A stretch of 64,000 bases of DNA from Zingiber officinale (lineage: Eukaryota > Streptophyta > Magnoliopsida > Zingiberales > Zingiberaceae), in assembly GCF_018446385.1 (NCBI RefSeq), contig NC_056000.1, forward strand, positions 76,208,688 to 76,272,687, read 5' to 3'. A program made the position numbers and the translations under genes. Shown one piece after another: positions 46,486 through 57,022 of this stretch (position 1 is the first letter of the stretch; every line of letters begins with the position of its first letter). Below the pieces are notes generated by a model. The model saw only the letters and a list, made by a program, of their open reading frames with translations, ran no database searches and was not told the origin of the DNA.

Positions 46486-48152
46486 TGTTAGGATCGATGG
46501 TCGCGGCTAGAGAGGGGGGTGTGAATAGCTGACCCCAAATCGTTCGTTTCTTTCTACAAATCAAGGTTAGCGCAGCGGAAATAAACAATAGAAACGACAA
46601 CGGAGAATAGCAAACCTCAAACTCGTCGATGTAACGAGGTTCGGAGATAAACTCCTACTCCTCGGCGTGTCCGTAAGGTGGACGAGCCCTATCAATCCGT
46701 CGGTGGATGAGTCCTCGGAGAATCGGCTAATAAATACTCCTTGTGGGTGGAGAAACCTCGCCACAATCTCTTTGCAACAGCAATAAGGAGTACAACAGTA
46801 GAGAAAGCAAACAAGAACAATCGAAATGTAAAACCCTTTGCTTGCCTTCTCGTTGCCGACTGGAATCCTGATGAAGCAGCAACTTCTCGGATCCAAGCTC
46901 AGCTAGAAAACCAGCAGGAAGCTCACCCGAAGCTTCGGCAGCAAAAGCTCAAGAGGAAGAAGAAGAAGGAAGAAGTAGCGTAGAAGCCCTTGATCTCCTT
47001 TTATAACCCGCGAAGAAGACACAGAAACTAGCCGCTGTTAACGTTAGATGTGGACCGATCAAAGCTCATCCCGATCGTCCAAGGGTCCCGACGGCACAAG
47101 ACCGATCAGCCCTTCCTCGATCGGTCATGGAGACCGATCGGGTTCCCCGATCGGTCCCATGACCGATCAGACCTTTCCTCCCAGGTGATCTCCTTCGATC
47201 GTCTCCGATCGCTCGCGCACCGATCGGGAACTTCACCGATGCTATCGATCGATCACCGATCGTCATCGAACGATCGATAAGCAATGTATCATTGTTACCG
47301 ATCGGTCACTGCACCGATCGATAACCCAACAGACATCGATCGGTTACAGATCGATCCGTGCTTAGAGCTCCCAGCCCTAAACCCTACTTGGTCCTGAGAA
47401 CGAGCTACCGAGCCCTCTCTGACTTCATCCGATCCAGAGAATGAGCTACCGAGCCCTCTTCGACCACAGTCCGGAGAACGAGCTACCGATCCCTCTCTGA
47501 CTTCGTCCGGTCCAGAGAACGAGCTACCGAGCCCTCTCTGACCACAGTCCGGAGAACGAGCTACCGAGCCCTCTCCGACTTTCCGTGCCAAGTCTCCATC
47601 TTGGTCTTCTCCGTGCCAAGTCTCCATACTTGGACTTTTCCCGTGCCAAGCTCCCTGCTTGGACTTTTCACCAGATGTCTGGTCAACCTTGACCCATTTG
47701 GATTTCCCTTTCCTGGCTTCACTCACCAAGACTTCTAAACTGCCTAGCTTCACTCACTAGGTCTTTTACCTGGCTTCACTCACCAGGGTTTCCCATCTGC
47801 CTGGCTTCACTCACCAGGACTTTCTCCAACTGCCTGGCTTCACTCACCAGGACTTTCACTTTCACCTAGCTTCACTCACTAGGATTTTCACCTGGCTTCA
47901 CTTACCAGGATTTCCCGAACTGCCTAACATCCCAGTTAGGACTTCCCAGTCAAGTATCCGGTCAACCTTGACCTACTTGACTCTTCTTCATCCAACCTGA
48001 TCAGACCCTGATCAGTATCTCTCCGCATGGACAATTGCACCTGCATTGTCCATGTCTACATGTCTTTCTGTATTGTCAAACATCAAAACCATGACCAAGG
48101 TTTACGCTTGGTCAACTAGGTCAACCTTGACCTACTGGAAATTGCACCAACA
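46486..48152 (-). mobile_element. Copia-C 5' LTR (1667 bp)
   Basis: Partner of 41448-43070 and closely similar, with small length differences in the repeat blocks. TATA box TTTTATAACCC at 46998-47009. The ACCGATCGGTC cluster spans 47053-47350. Confidence 0.85.
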
Positions 48153-48157
48153 GATTT

Positions 48158-49016
48158 TACCGTCGGGGCTCGACGGTCTTCCGCTCGGAGGGTTTATAGA
48201 CGCCGGCTCATCTCTCGATATTTAACGTCGGAGCTCGACGGTCTTCCGCTCGGACGTTTATAGACGCCGGCTCGTCTCTCGATATTTAACGTCGGAGCTC
48301 GACGGTCTTCCGCTCGGACGTTTATAGACGTCGGCTGCCTCGATATTTAACGCCTGAGCTCGACGGCTTCCGCCGACATTCATAGACGCCGCTCGCCTCG
48401 ATATTTAACGCCGGAGCTCGACGGTCTTCCGCCGACATTTATAGACGCCGCCTCGTCTCTCGCTAGTCGACGGCCTTCCGCCGGACGCTTATAGACGCCC
48501 GCCGCCTCGATATTTAACGCCGAGCTCGACGGCCTCCGCCGGACGCTTAGACGCCGGCTCGTCCCTCGATATTTAACATCGGAGCTCGACGGTCTTCGCT
48601 CGGACGTTTATAGACGCCGGCTCGTCTCGATATTTAACGCCGGAGCTTGAAGGTCTTCCTCGGACGTTTATAGACGCCGCTCGTCTCTCGATATTTAACG
48701 TCTGAGTTCGACGGTCTTCCGCTAGACGCTCCGGCTCGTCCCTCGATATTTAACGCCGGAGCTCGACGGTCTTCCGCTCGGTTATAGACACCGGCTCGTC
48801 TCTCGATATTTAACGCCGGAGCTCGACGGTCTTCCGCTCGGACGCTTATAGACGCTGGCTCGTTCTCGATATTTAACGCCGGAGCTCGACGGTCTTCGGC
48901 TCGGAGACGCTAGCTCGTCTCTCGATATTTAACGTCGGAGCTCGACGGTCTTCCGCTCGGACGTTTATAGACGCCGGCTCATCTCTCGATATTTAACGTC
49001 GGAGCTCGACGGCCTA
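48158..49016. repeat. G2 tandem array 1 (~60-65 bp units)
   Basis: About 14 units with consensus parts TTTAACGTCGGAGCTCGACGG, TCTTCCGCTCGGACG and TTTATAGACGCCGGCTCGTCTCTCGATA. It begins at about 41434, left of the copia-C insertion. Units vary in length through small deletions. It contains GAGCTC palindromes in each unit and no gene. Confidence 0.85.
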
Positions 49017-49139
49017 TTTAAGGCTAACTTTAACACAGCCGGTCGGCGAAGATATTTGCCATCTTTATAATTTTGCTTCCTGCATTACAAGGACATAGGC
49101 GACCGAGATGTATATAAATTTACATTTAGCGCACCTTTC

Positions 49140-50040
49140 ACCCAACTCGGATAACGTACTCCCGGCCGAACGGCTCGGGGTCTTCTTCGTCGAGCGCTTG
49201 GCTCGGATAACATACTCCCGGCCGAACGATGCAGGGTCTTCCTCGTCAAGCGTTTGGCTCGAATATTATACCTCCGGTCGAACGGCTTGAGGCCTTCGAC
49301 ATCGAGCGATTGGCTCAGATACTATTACCTCCGGCCGAGCGGCTCGGGGCCTTCATTCGTCGAGCGCTCGGCTCGGATATTATACCTCCGGCCGAACGGC
49401 TCGGGGCCTTCGTTCGTCGAGCGCTCGGCTCGGATATTATACCTCTGGCCGAATGGCTCGGGGCCTTCGTTGTCGAGCGCTAGGCTCGGTTATTATACCT
49501 CCGGCCGAACGGCTCGGGGCCTTCATTCGTCGAGCGCTGGGCTCGGTTATTATACCTCCGGCCGAACAGCTTGGGGCCTTCATTCGTCGAGCCTTCGGCT
49601 CCGATGATATACGCCCGGCCGAACGGCACGGGCCTTCTTTCGGAAAATTACGATGGATTCTATGCCCGAAAGAAACTATATCTGAAAGACTAACCTGCCG
49701 ATCAGCATAAGATCTGACTCAATTTCTCAACTCCCGAATACCCGTGGAGTGAGGTGGATACAATGTACTCGTCGAAATTTATCAAGGCCAGGAGGGTGGC
49801 GAAACTTCCCGGTCGGTCCTCCATGGCCGCTCGGCCCCCCTGCTGCGTTATCCTTTTACTTGAGCCTTCTGCTCCCGTTGCTCCACGAGCCTTCGTCATC
49901 GAGCGCTTGGCTTGGATACTATACCTCCAGCCGAACGGCTCGAGGCCTTCTTCATCGAGCGCTTGGCTCAGATATTATACCTCCGGCCGAATGGCTCGGG
50001 GCCTTCGGCCTCGAGCGCTTGGCTCGGATCTTATACACCA
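49140..50040. repeat. G2 tandem array 2 (~57-60 bp units), interrupted
   Basis: About nine units at 49140-49640 and three more at 49890-50040, consensus parts CTCCGGCCGAACGGCTCGG, GGCCTTCATTCGTCGAGCG and CTCGGCTCGGATATTATA. The unit length is not always a multiple of three, and the frames seen on the plus strand are repeat artefacts. The 250-base spacer between the blocks is unique sequence with no gene. Confidence 0.85.
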
Positions 50041-50307
50041 TGAAGATAGGCCGCTCGGCCAATAACGCCAATTGCGCACATTATAACATTTTGCCTTCTA
50101 CATTTCAAATATACAACCAAACGGAAAATATACAGCACATATCCTATTGGTGCACCTTTCACCCTGCCCCGGATAGGCTGGAGATAATTTGCGCTTCATG
50201 GTGGATCCAAGTGTCAATCCATCTTCATCCGCCAGCCAGTCTCCATCAGAAGCGGGATTCCATCTCATCCGCGACATCACTCCCTTCTGGTTCCGGAGGA
50301 GGCTACA

Positions 50308-50670
50308 TTAAATCATAAATTCTGATTGAGGGAAATGGGAATGTGGCAGTCGGTGCTTCCGCTCGGGAGAAGCGTCCGCTCGGAGGGCCTTGCCTTTTCT
50401 GTTGTCCCGTATTGGTTTTTCATCTGACGAAGATCCCCTATCTTTATGAGCTAGTACGGCTTCAGGGGTGCGGAATAGGGCTCGATGAAATGCAACGGTG
50501 GGCGGTGGTGCTTCCGCTCGACCACCAGACGCTGATGTTGCTTGCTGCTCCGGCCGCTCGGCTGTGGCTTTCTGTTTTTGCTCCACAAGCTTGGCGGCCC
50601 TTATCTCGATCAGAGCATCGAGTTCCTCGTTCGAAAGCGTCACCATGTGTTGTCGTCCAGCCTCGTCCAT
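50308..50670 (-). CDS. G2 gag, N-terminal part only
   Basis: Minus-strand frame beginning MDEAGRQH, with a second ATG at residue 9 (MVTLSNEELDALIEIRAAK). The second is the likelier start because it aligns with G1's MTLTKVELDMLVQARAAK. The frame includes FHRALFRTPEAVLA and DNRKGKALRADASPER, both with counterparts in G1 gag. It stops after SEFMI, before the capsid core, and tandem repeats follow. It starts about 25-50 bases from the PBS. A truncated gag of this kind is unlikely to build a particle. Confidence 0.7.
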   Translation of the reverse strand: MDEAGRQHMVTLSNEELDALIEIRAAKLVEQKQKATAERPEQQATSASGGRAEAPPPTVAFHRALFRTPEAVLAHKDRGSSSDEKPIRDNRKGKALRADASPERKHRLPHSHFPQSEFMI

Positions 50671-50715
50671 TGCTTCCGCTCGGATGCAGGAGCGTTCCCA
50701 CAGACGACGCCAAAT

Positions 50716-51578
50716 TGATCCTGTCCGAACGCCGAATCAACGGACGCTGGGCACGGGGCGCTCTCCGAGTCATCGACGTGGATCTCAGGCCGGTCGGACG
50801 ACGCTCCGGCGAACCTGCACAAAAGTCGGGCCGGGAAGGGGTTCCCGGCGGCGACCCTCCGACGCTCAAGTCAGGCAAGCAAGCAACAAAGCAGCGACTC
50901 CAAAAATCGTAGAACGCATCCCTCCGGCGAAGTCTACGGCTCTTTATATAGAGCGGTGAAAGAGCTTCTACACGCCCACCGAGGCGCGTACGTGTCCGCA
51001 GCCCATACCTCGGTATGTGTTTGTCAGAAAGCTTACCTGACGCCATATTGCAACAGTCTGATCGCGCCTTCGATGGGACAATAGGACACCCCGTTGTCAG
51101 ACTAGGAGTATGGCTTAGCCATACGACTTGACGATTGTCAGCAGATGTTCCTGTCCCTATTTACCCACCGCCGGCCAGGACGTCCATCCGGCCAGCTAGA
51201 CGAAGAGCGCCGTCCGGAAGGCTTTAATTCCCTGCGCAGTCCGGGCGGCACTCTCCTCACGTCCGGACTGCCGTTTGCAGCGATATGCTGGGGAGAACTT
51301 CGGTAGGGTGCTATGTAAGAACTGTTAGCAGTACATCACCTTCTCTTAGGCCTTCCGCTCGGATCTTTGCTACTGTTCCATTGAGCGTCGGAACCCCGAT
51401 GCCTGTCAAGGCGTCTTTTTATTATCGGATGTTCATCGGTAGGCCGGTCGGGCGGCCGACTCATCCTTCTCCAGTCAGTCGCCCGGTCTGCCCCTCTCCG
51501 GTCAGCCACCTGGCCTTTTGACTTCCACGTAGCGTCGACCCCTCAAAATGGGGATCCCCTGTTCGATCCGCCGGATCA
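50716..51578 (-). mobile_element. G2 5' LTR (863 bp)
   Basis: Partner of 40270-41132. TATATAG near 50944. Palindromic GGCCGG/GTCCGGAC motifs upstream in element sense. The PBS TGGCGTCGTCTGTGGGAAC adjoins it at 50694-50712. Confidence 0.88.
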
Positions 51579-52199
51579 TGGATGAAAAAAATATTTTTCA
51601 AAACTAATTTTATAAATATTTTTAATAAAGGAAAACTAAATAAAAGGAACTTGAATTAATTCTCCCCTAAACCTGACATAAAAAATTGTCTAACCAATTA
51701 GTTACTTACTGATTATCAGAGGATAGCAGCTTTCACTTGGCTAGTCAGGTTAAGTCAATTGTAATCAGTTAGTGTTTGACTAAACTGAATAACTTGACCT
51801 GATTGATATGTGTTTGTATTTAACGCTCAGACTTGTGTTGATGTACTGAAATAAGCATCTTAAGTCTAAACAATCTGCCTATGCATCTCACCCCTTTCTA
51901 AGTTCATAAATACACAAACAAGTTAGCCCTAATGTGTTGGTGAGATGCTCAAGTACTAGCCCTATAGGAGCATGCTTTCTAAGGGATTGATCTAGTCTAA
52001 GGTTAAATCTGATTTTCAAAAATTCTAAAAATGAGAAATTTTAAAAACATAAACGTTTTTATCCTAGATTTTTTTTTTTAAAAAAAAATAATTTCTGTAA
52101 TTTAAGAATCTTAGTCTTTGAATCAGAACAAGATAAGTCAATATCTGAGATGCAATATAACTAAGTCAAAATACAATAGTCACGACAAAGTACAGATAG
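51579..52199 (-). other. Copia-B spacer right of G2
   Basis: AT-rich non-coding DNA resuming after the G2 target duplication. It contains AGTTAAGTCAATTG-type sequence that has a counterpart in the copia-D tail (60250-60270), consistent with relatedness of B and D. Confidence 0.45.
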
Positions 52200-53460
52200 T
52201 AGCGATCTAGACTATTGGGATGATGAGGAGGGTGGTCCAGACCCCAAGGAGCGTAACATCTCTATCAACTCAGTATGACGGGTTCGGTCTTCCTCTCGGG
52301 AGCTGGATAGATCATGTCGAAGGTCGAAGATCTCCTGTCGCAAGTCAGAGACCTCCTGCCGCATCTCCCGTTATAGGTCAGTGACCTCTTGTCGCATACC
52401 TCGATGAAAATTGGAGACCTCCTGACGGAGACTCATCATAGATAGCTCGAGTCCGGCAACTCGGTCGCCTAGAGTGCAAGGAGTGGGACGTGGTGCTCAG
52501 GCTGGGGTCGGAGCTGCCTCGCCGAATAGTGCGACCATAAACTCATCCTGCTCCGCCTTCTCCTCCTGGGCATCTGGGTCAGGCTAGTGCTATGCCCCCC
52601 TCCGACAAGATAGGACACCCTCATTATCTATCTGGATACCTCCTAAAGAGAAGTTCCTAGATCCTATAACGTTAAACTCAGTCAGGACTCGGACATCACC
52701 TCTGGTGACGTCAATATGTAGGGAGGCAATATATGTCGTCAAAATGTGACAATACGGCATGTGAACTCATGCGTTGGTGGTGACTCCAGCTGAGTAGATA
52801 ATAGTCTGAAAGATATGTAGGCTAATGTCTATATCTAATCTATGGCAAAGGGCATAAAGGAGAAAAGAATGAAATGGACGCATCATCGCGATATCGCGAG
52901 TGGTCAACGGTAAAATGCAGGAGACTAAAATCCTATAGAGTACATAGTCATGAACTCGAAGGGATATTGACCTAAACATAGTAACAGTGGGTACTCACTC
53001 TCGCCAAAAAAAATATGAATAAATCATATCAAGAGTAATGTGTGAGTAAGAATCACCAAATGGTAGATCCCTAGGAGGATAGCACTGAAAAGTGCACGTA
53101 GATGGTCGTAGGTCTAAAACGGTCCGGATGATGATAGGAGATAGCGTGATATCAGTACCAGTTACCCTAGTAGTATATATAAGATCATCTACCCTGACTA
53201 AGTTGTTGTACAATTCAACACACAAACCAATGTTTACTGAACTGGTACAGTAAACAAGGTTCTGCAAGCTATAGTAGTCAATGACCTCTACAGCTAGAAT
53301 GCAGGAGCACAAGAAAAACTGTCTATCTAAACACCTAGTCCAAATAGACATATAAATGGTAGACTCAAACCTAATCCTAAGTTCATCAGTAGGGAACCTA
53401 GGTTCAGTACTAGCAGTAGAGGGCCCAACACCATATCTAGAACGTTTTCTAAATTATTAA
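52200..53460 (-). pseudogene. Copia-B second ORF, putative plant transposon protein (Transposase_32-like)
   Basis: Minus-strand reading from RKRSRYG (about 53455) through LRIRFESTIY, LVRVDDLIYTTRVTGTDITL and YPPRDLPFGDSYSHITLDMIYSYFF. After a TGA at 52997-52995 it continues in the same frame with DYVLYRILVSCILPLTTRDIAMMRPFHSFLLYAL. Further stops occur at about 52766 and later. The C-terminal part has repeated LRQEVSDLR heptads (about 52440-52300), a likely coiled coil. The fold resembles the plant transposon protein domain found in many non-autonomous elements; its role is unknown. RKRSR could be a nuclear signal. It stands where copia pol would be. Confidence 0.55.
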
Positions 53461-53715
53461 GGAAAAACTAAACTAAGCATAAAATATAAAAATGAAGCAT
53501 TTTAGAAACTTGAGAAGGGGGGGGGGGGGGGGATTTACCAAGGCATCGTGAATAAGAATACTAGAAATGATGACCTCGGTTGACAAGCAATGGCGTAATA
53601 ATCGAAGAAAGAAGGAAAATTTTAATTGTCAATCCCTCTCGCGTTAAGGCTCGAAGAGAACCTTTGCAAAAAATGGAAGGGTGAGGTGCAAGGAGAGGGG
53701 GCACCCTTGCTGCCC

Positions 53716-53795
53716 CTATATAGGACGGTTCGGGCGCCCGGAATGGGAGCCGGGGCGGGGCGCCCGGAGTGCCTTCCGGGCGCCCCGGAAGGCAA
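53716..53795 (-). promoter_or_regulatory. Internal promoter-like block of copia-B second ORF
   Basis: CTATATAGG (53717-53725) is preceded, in minus-strand sense, by CGGGCGCCCGGA, GGCGCCCGGAGT and TCCGGGCGCCCCGGA palindromes (53729-53790). This is the same motif and spacing as in the LTR promoters of copia-D (58887-59012). The second ORF begins about 260 bases downstream. Promoter function is inferred. Confidence 0.5.
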
Positions 53796-53839
53796 TACCA
53801 GGGGCGGCCACCCCCGATTTTTGACCCATTTTTTTTCTT

Positions 53840-54545
53840 TTTTTTTTAAAGTTAAAAAATGATTTTAAACTAATTTTTAAAATATTTTTTTTATGTTAAA
53901 ATAATCTTTAAGTTAAAATAATTTTTTAAAGTTAAAATAGTTTTTTTAAATAATTTTTAAGCTAACTTAATTTTTAAAATAATTTTTGAGATAAAATAAT
54001 TAAAAATCATTTTAAAGTTAAAGTAATTTTAAAAATAATTTTTAAGTTAAATTAATAATTTTTAAGATAAATTAATTTTTAAGATAAAATAATTTTTACG
54101 TTAAATTAATTTTTTTTAAAAAAAATTATTTTTGAGATAAAATAATTTTTAAATTAAAGTAGTTTTTAAAATAATTTTTAAGTTAAATTAATTTTTAAAA
54201 TAATTTTTAAGATAAATTAATTTTTAAAATAATTTTTAAGTTAAATTAATTTTTAAAATAAATTTTTTTAAAGTTGAATTAATAAAATAATTTTTAAATT
54301 AAATTAATAATATTTTTTTAAAATCAATTTAATTTTTTTAAATTGAATTTAATTTGATTTGGTTTAATCTAATTCGAGTTAATTTAATTTAATTAGATTA
54401 GATTTAATTTGATTAGATTTAATTTAATTTTAATTAAATTTGATTTAATTCGGTTTGGTTCAATTCAATTTGGTTCAATTCGATTTGGTTCAATTCGATT
54501 CAATTTGGTTCGATTTAATTTGGTTCGATTCGATTCGGTTTGGTT
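53840..54545. repeat. Low-complexity AATTTTTAAGTTAAA / TTCGATTTGGTTC region
   Basis: Roughly 500 bases of AAGTTAAATTAATTTTTAAAAT-like repeats, followed by a TTTGGTTCAATTCGATT-type stretch. It lies between gag and the second-ORF promoter of copia-B. It is non-coding; the short frame across it is compositional. Confidence 0.8.
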
Positions 54546-55043
54546 TGAAGTCCTTAGTCATCTCACCCAATCTATGTTTTCAATCAGGGAAACCTATAAT
54601 TTTTATGAGATGAAGTTAAGTTCAATTTTAGGTTTTAGTTTAATTTTGTGTTAGATTCAGGTTTAACTTTAGGCTCAACAAATAGGCATTCTTTGGATAA
54701 ACTTCTGGGCTATAGTGAGTCACTTGGACATCATTAGAGTAACCATGCATTCGAGATTTTCTAAATAGTCCTATCCACTGAACTTAATACAAAACCTTGG
54801 TCTAACTAGTTAGGATCCGTAAAGGGTAGCTTCGGTTAGTCCCACTAAGTCAAATGCACCAGGTCGAAGCCATATCTTCCTAGACATGCATAGACAAAGT
54901 TTCCCTAACGTACTATCATCCAAAACTTCACCAGTATCGTTGGTCAAGTTAAATTGTTATCCCTTTAAATTAGTCCTAATTACCCTGTCGAGTAGGTTAG
55001 TTTTTGGTTACCCTGTTGGGTAGGTTAGTTTTGGAGGTGCCAG

Positions 55044-56766
55044 CTATTCTGGAACCTCCCCTGAATTATTGGCCTGTATTTTCAAGTTTTTTGTTCTAGG
55101 TTTATGTATGTTACTTTTGTAATTATATTTAACTTGATGATAGTCTAACTTTTGGTAGGTTTTAAAATATTTTGATTTTGATTTAGTTACTCTAGGTTTG
55201 TGTTTTGAGTTTTGATTTAGTTTATCAGATTTTATATAGTATATTTTATCTTTGGGTATGTAATATTGGTTAATTCTATTTGCGTGGTTAAGCACGCTTT
55301 TGGAACCTAAGCTTTAGTTTGTTGTTTGTATTGGGTTATTAGTGATTTAAACGTTTTATTTAAACTTGACTTGTAGCCAAGTCCGGTTTTATTGTAAACA
55401 ACTTTTTGACTATTCAAAATAAGATCTAAATTTTTAAATCTTGTTGTAAATTTTTCTAAAAGTCCTTTTAATTTATTAATTTCTATTTTTAATGTTGAAT
55501 TTTCCTCCTCAAGTGTTAGGTCTTGAGTTAGATTAGAATTTGTGATTTGTTCCTTGAGGTTCTGGTTTTCCTCAAGGAGCAATTTATTTTCATTTTCAGT
55601 TGCAGTTAGTTTCTTATCTAAACAAACAATAATTTTAAAAAAATCATATTTAAATTAAGATATACCTCTTCGGGCCCTTTGGAAACGAGTACGGACCCGT
55701 GGCTCGATTCAGGTTCGGACCCGTCTTCTGATTCGTTCTCCGATTCTTCTTCGCGAACCATCAACACAAGGTGGCTTTGATGCTTCTGATCTTCGGCCTC
55801 TGATTCTTCTAAAGATGAGTTGCCCCATGTTACTTTGAGAGCCTTCTTCTTGGATGTCTTCGACTTGTCTCTCTTCAATCTCGGACACTCGTTATTGTAG
55901 TGGCCTTTCTTATTGCAACCGAAGCAAGTCACGTTCCTTGGTTCAGTCGGGGAGTTGATCTTCTACAAGTCCCTTTCACTGAAGTTCTTCTTCCTCCTAG
56001 TGAACATCTTCCTTACCAGGTTCACCAGGTACTCTTCATCTTCAGAATCTTGGTCGGACTCATCTTCAGGTTCAGGCTTGGTTTTTGTCCTTTCCTTGGA
56101 GGAACCTTCAAACAAAGCAATACCTTTCTCGATTCTGGTGTTAGTCTGCTTGTGTAATTCAAGTTCGTAAAATAACTTGTCTAATTTTAATTTAGAAAGG
56201 TTCTTTGAAATCTTGTAGGCATCCACGATGGATGCCCACAATATATTTCGCAGAAACGCGTTTAAGGCATACATGATTAAGTCGTGATTCTTCATCTATT
56301 GGCCTATCGCGTGAAGTCCATTGAGGATGTCTTTGATCCTCGCATGAAGTTGACTTGTCATTTCTCCTTCCTACATTTTAATATTAAATAATTTATTTAG
56401 AAGGAGGTCACGCTTAGTTACCTTGGCGTCGCTCATTCCTTCGTGTAGTTTGACCAGCTTGTCCCATAACTCCTCTGCATTTTGGTGTGGACCCACTCGG
56501 TTCAGCTCTTCCCTCGTCAGCCCGTATTGCAGTGTGATGAGAGCTTTGAAGTCCGTCGAGGCTTTCTTTTTCATGTCCGGAGTCCACTATTCTGGGTCCA
56601 GTGGATTTCCGAAGTTGTCGACCAGTGCCTTGTAGCCTCTGGTGACGTTGAACCACTGGTCGAAGTCGGTCTTCAAGTAGACCTCCATTCGCTTCTTCCA
56701 GTAGAAAAAGTTGCCTCCGTTAAATAGACGAGGACGGACTGTGTTAAAGCCTTTGATTTGAGACAT
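55044..56766 (-). pseudogene. Copia-B gag, broken
   Basis: Starts at ATG 56766 (MSQIKGFNTVRPRLF) and shows the copia gag entry FYWKKRMEVYLKT. In the same frame follow ALITLQYGLTREELNRVG, AEELWDKLVKLHEG, LYELELHKQ-type text and a CX2CX4HX4C zinc knuckle, CFGCNKKGHYNNEC (near 55930-55888). In-frame stops near 56589, 56371 and 55965 break it. Two coiled-coil or basic fragments follow in other frames (55582-55307, 55295-55044). The order parallels copia-C gag (fold, acidic linker, knuckle, coiled coil, basic tail), though with one knuckle instead of two. Confidence 0.8.
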
Positions 56767-57000
56767 TTTTACCTTGCACACACAAAAAAAAAGAGATCCC
56801 AAGACTTGGTTTTGGATTAGTAGTGCGGTATTTAAAATAAAAAATATCTAAAACTGAATTAGTGTTGCACCAATTCAGATTAATTGCTACGAGAAAATTT
56901 CTAAAAAGGTAACAATACCAGTTTGGATTATAACGGAAAACTGGAAATCGAAAAAAAAAAATCACCCCCTTTTCTAATTGGTGGTTGCACCAAATCAGAG

Positions 57001-57020
57001 CGGTACCTGCTTTGATACCA
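57001..57020 (-). other. Copia-B primer binding site
   Basis: Minus strand TGGTATCAAAGCAGGTACC, two bases from the LTR edge at 57023. Initiator-Met type with one substitution relative to TGGTATCAGAGC. Confidence 0.8.
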
Positions 57021-57022
57021 CT

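Larger units (their letters stand above)
41448..48152 (-). mobile_element. Copia-C: gag-only copia element
   Basis: LTRs 41448-43070 and 46486-48152, perfect GATTT duplications (41443-41447, 48153-48157). The minus-strand PBS is TGGTATCAGAGCG (46471-46483), and the PPT lies beside 43070 (plus strand ATCTCCCCCTTTTT). The interior has one long intact gag frame (46424-44949) followed by 1.9 kb with no coding. There is no protease, integrase or RT. It is inserted in the G2 tandem array, which continues on both sides (41434 and 48153). Confidence 0.9.
40270..51578 (-). mobile_element. G2: pol-less Tat-like gypsy element
   Basis: Two 863-bp LTRs (40270-41132, 50716-51578), starting TGATCCTGTCCGAACG and ending GGATCA (left copy GGATTA), with perfect TGGAT duplications (40265-40269, 51579-51583). 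A minus-strand PBS lies at 50694-50712 and a PPT at about 41133-41149 (plus strand CTTGCCTCCCCCTCAAG). Inside are only the N-terminal part of gag (50670-50308), two tandem arrays and a copia-C insertion. The LTRs differ little by eye, so insertion is fairly recent. Protease, RT, integrase and the antisense gene of G1 are all absent. Confidence 0.88.

Noticed and set aside
49108..50318. Plus-strand frames of up to 189 codons with AERLGAFVRRALGSD-type repeats
   Set aside because: They are tandem-array artefacts in G2; unit length changes shift the frame between units, and several frames stay open at once.
50343..51046. Frames of 153-194 codons across the gag/PBS/LTR boundary of G2
   Set aside because: They span an LTR edge and PBS, overlap on both strands, and have no family resemblance; gag on the minus strand explains the coding part.
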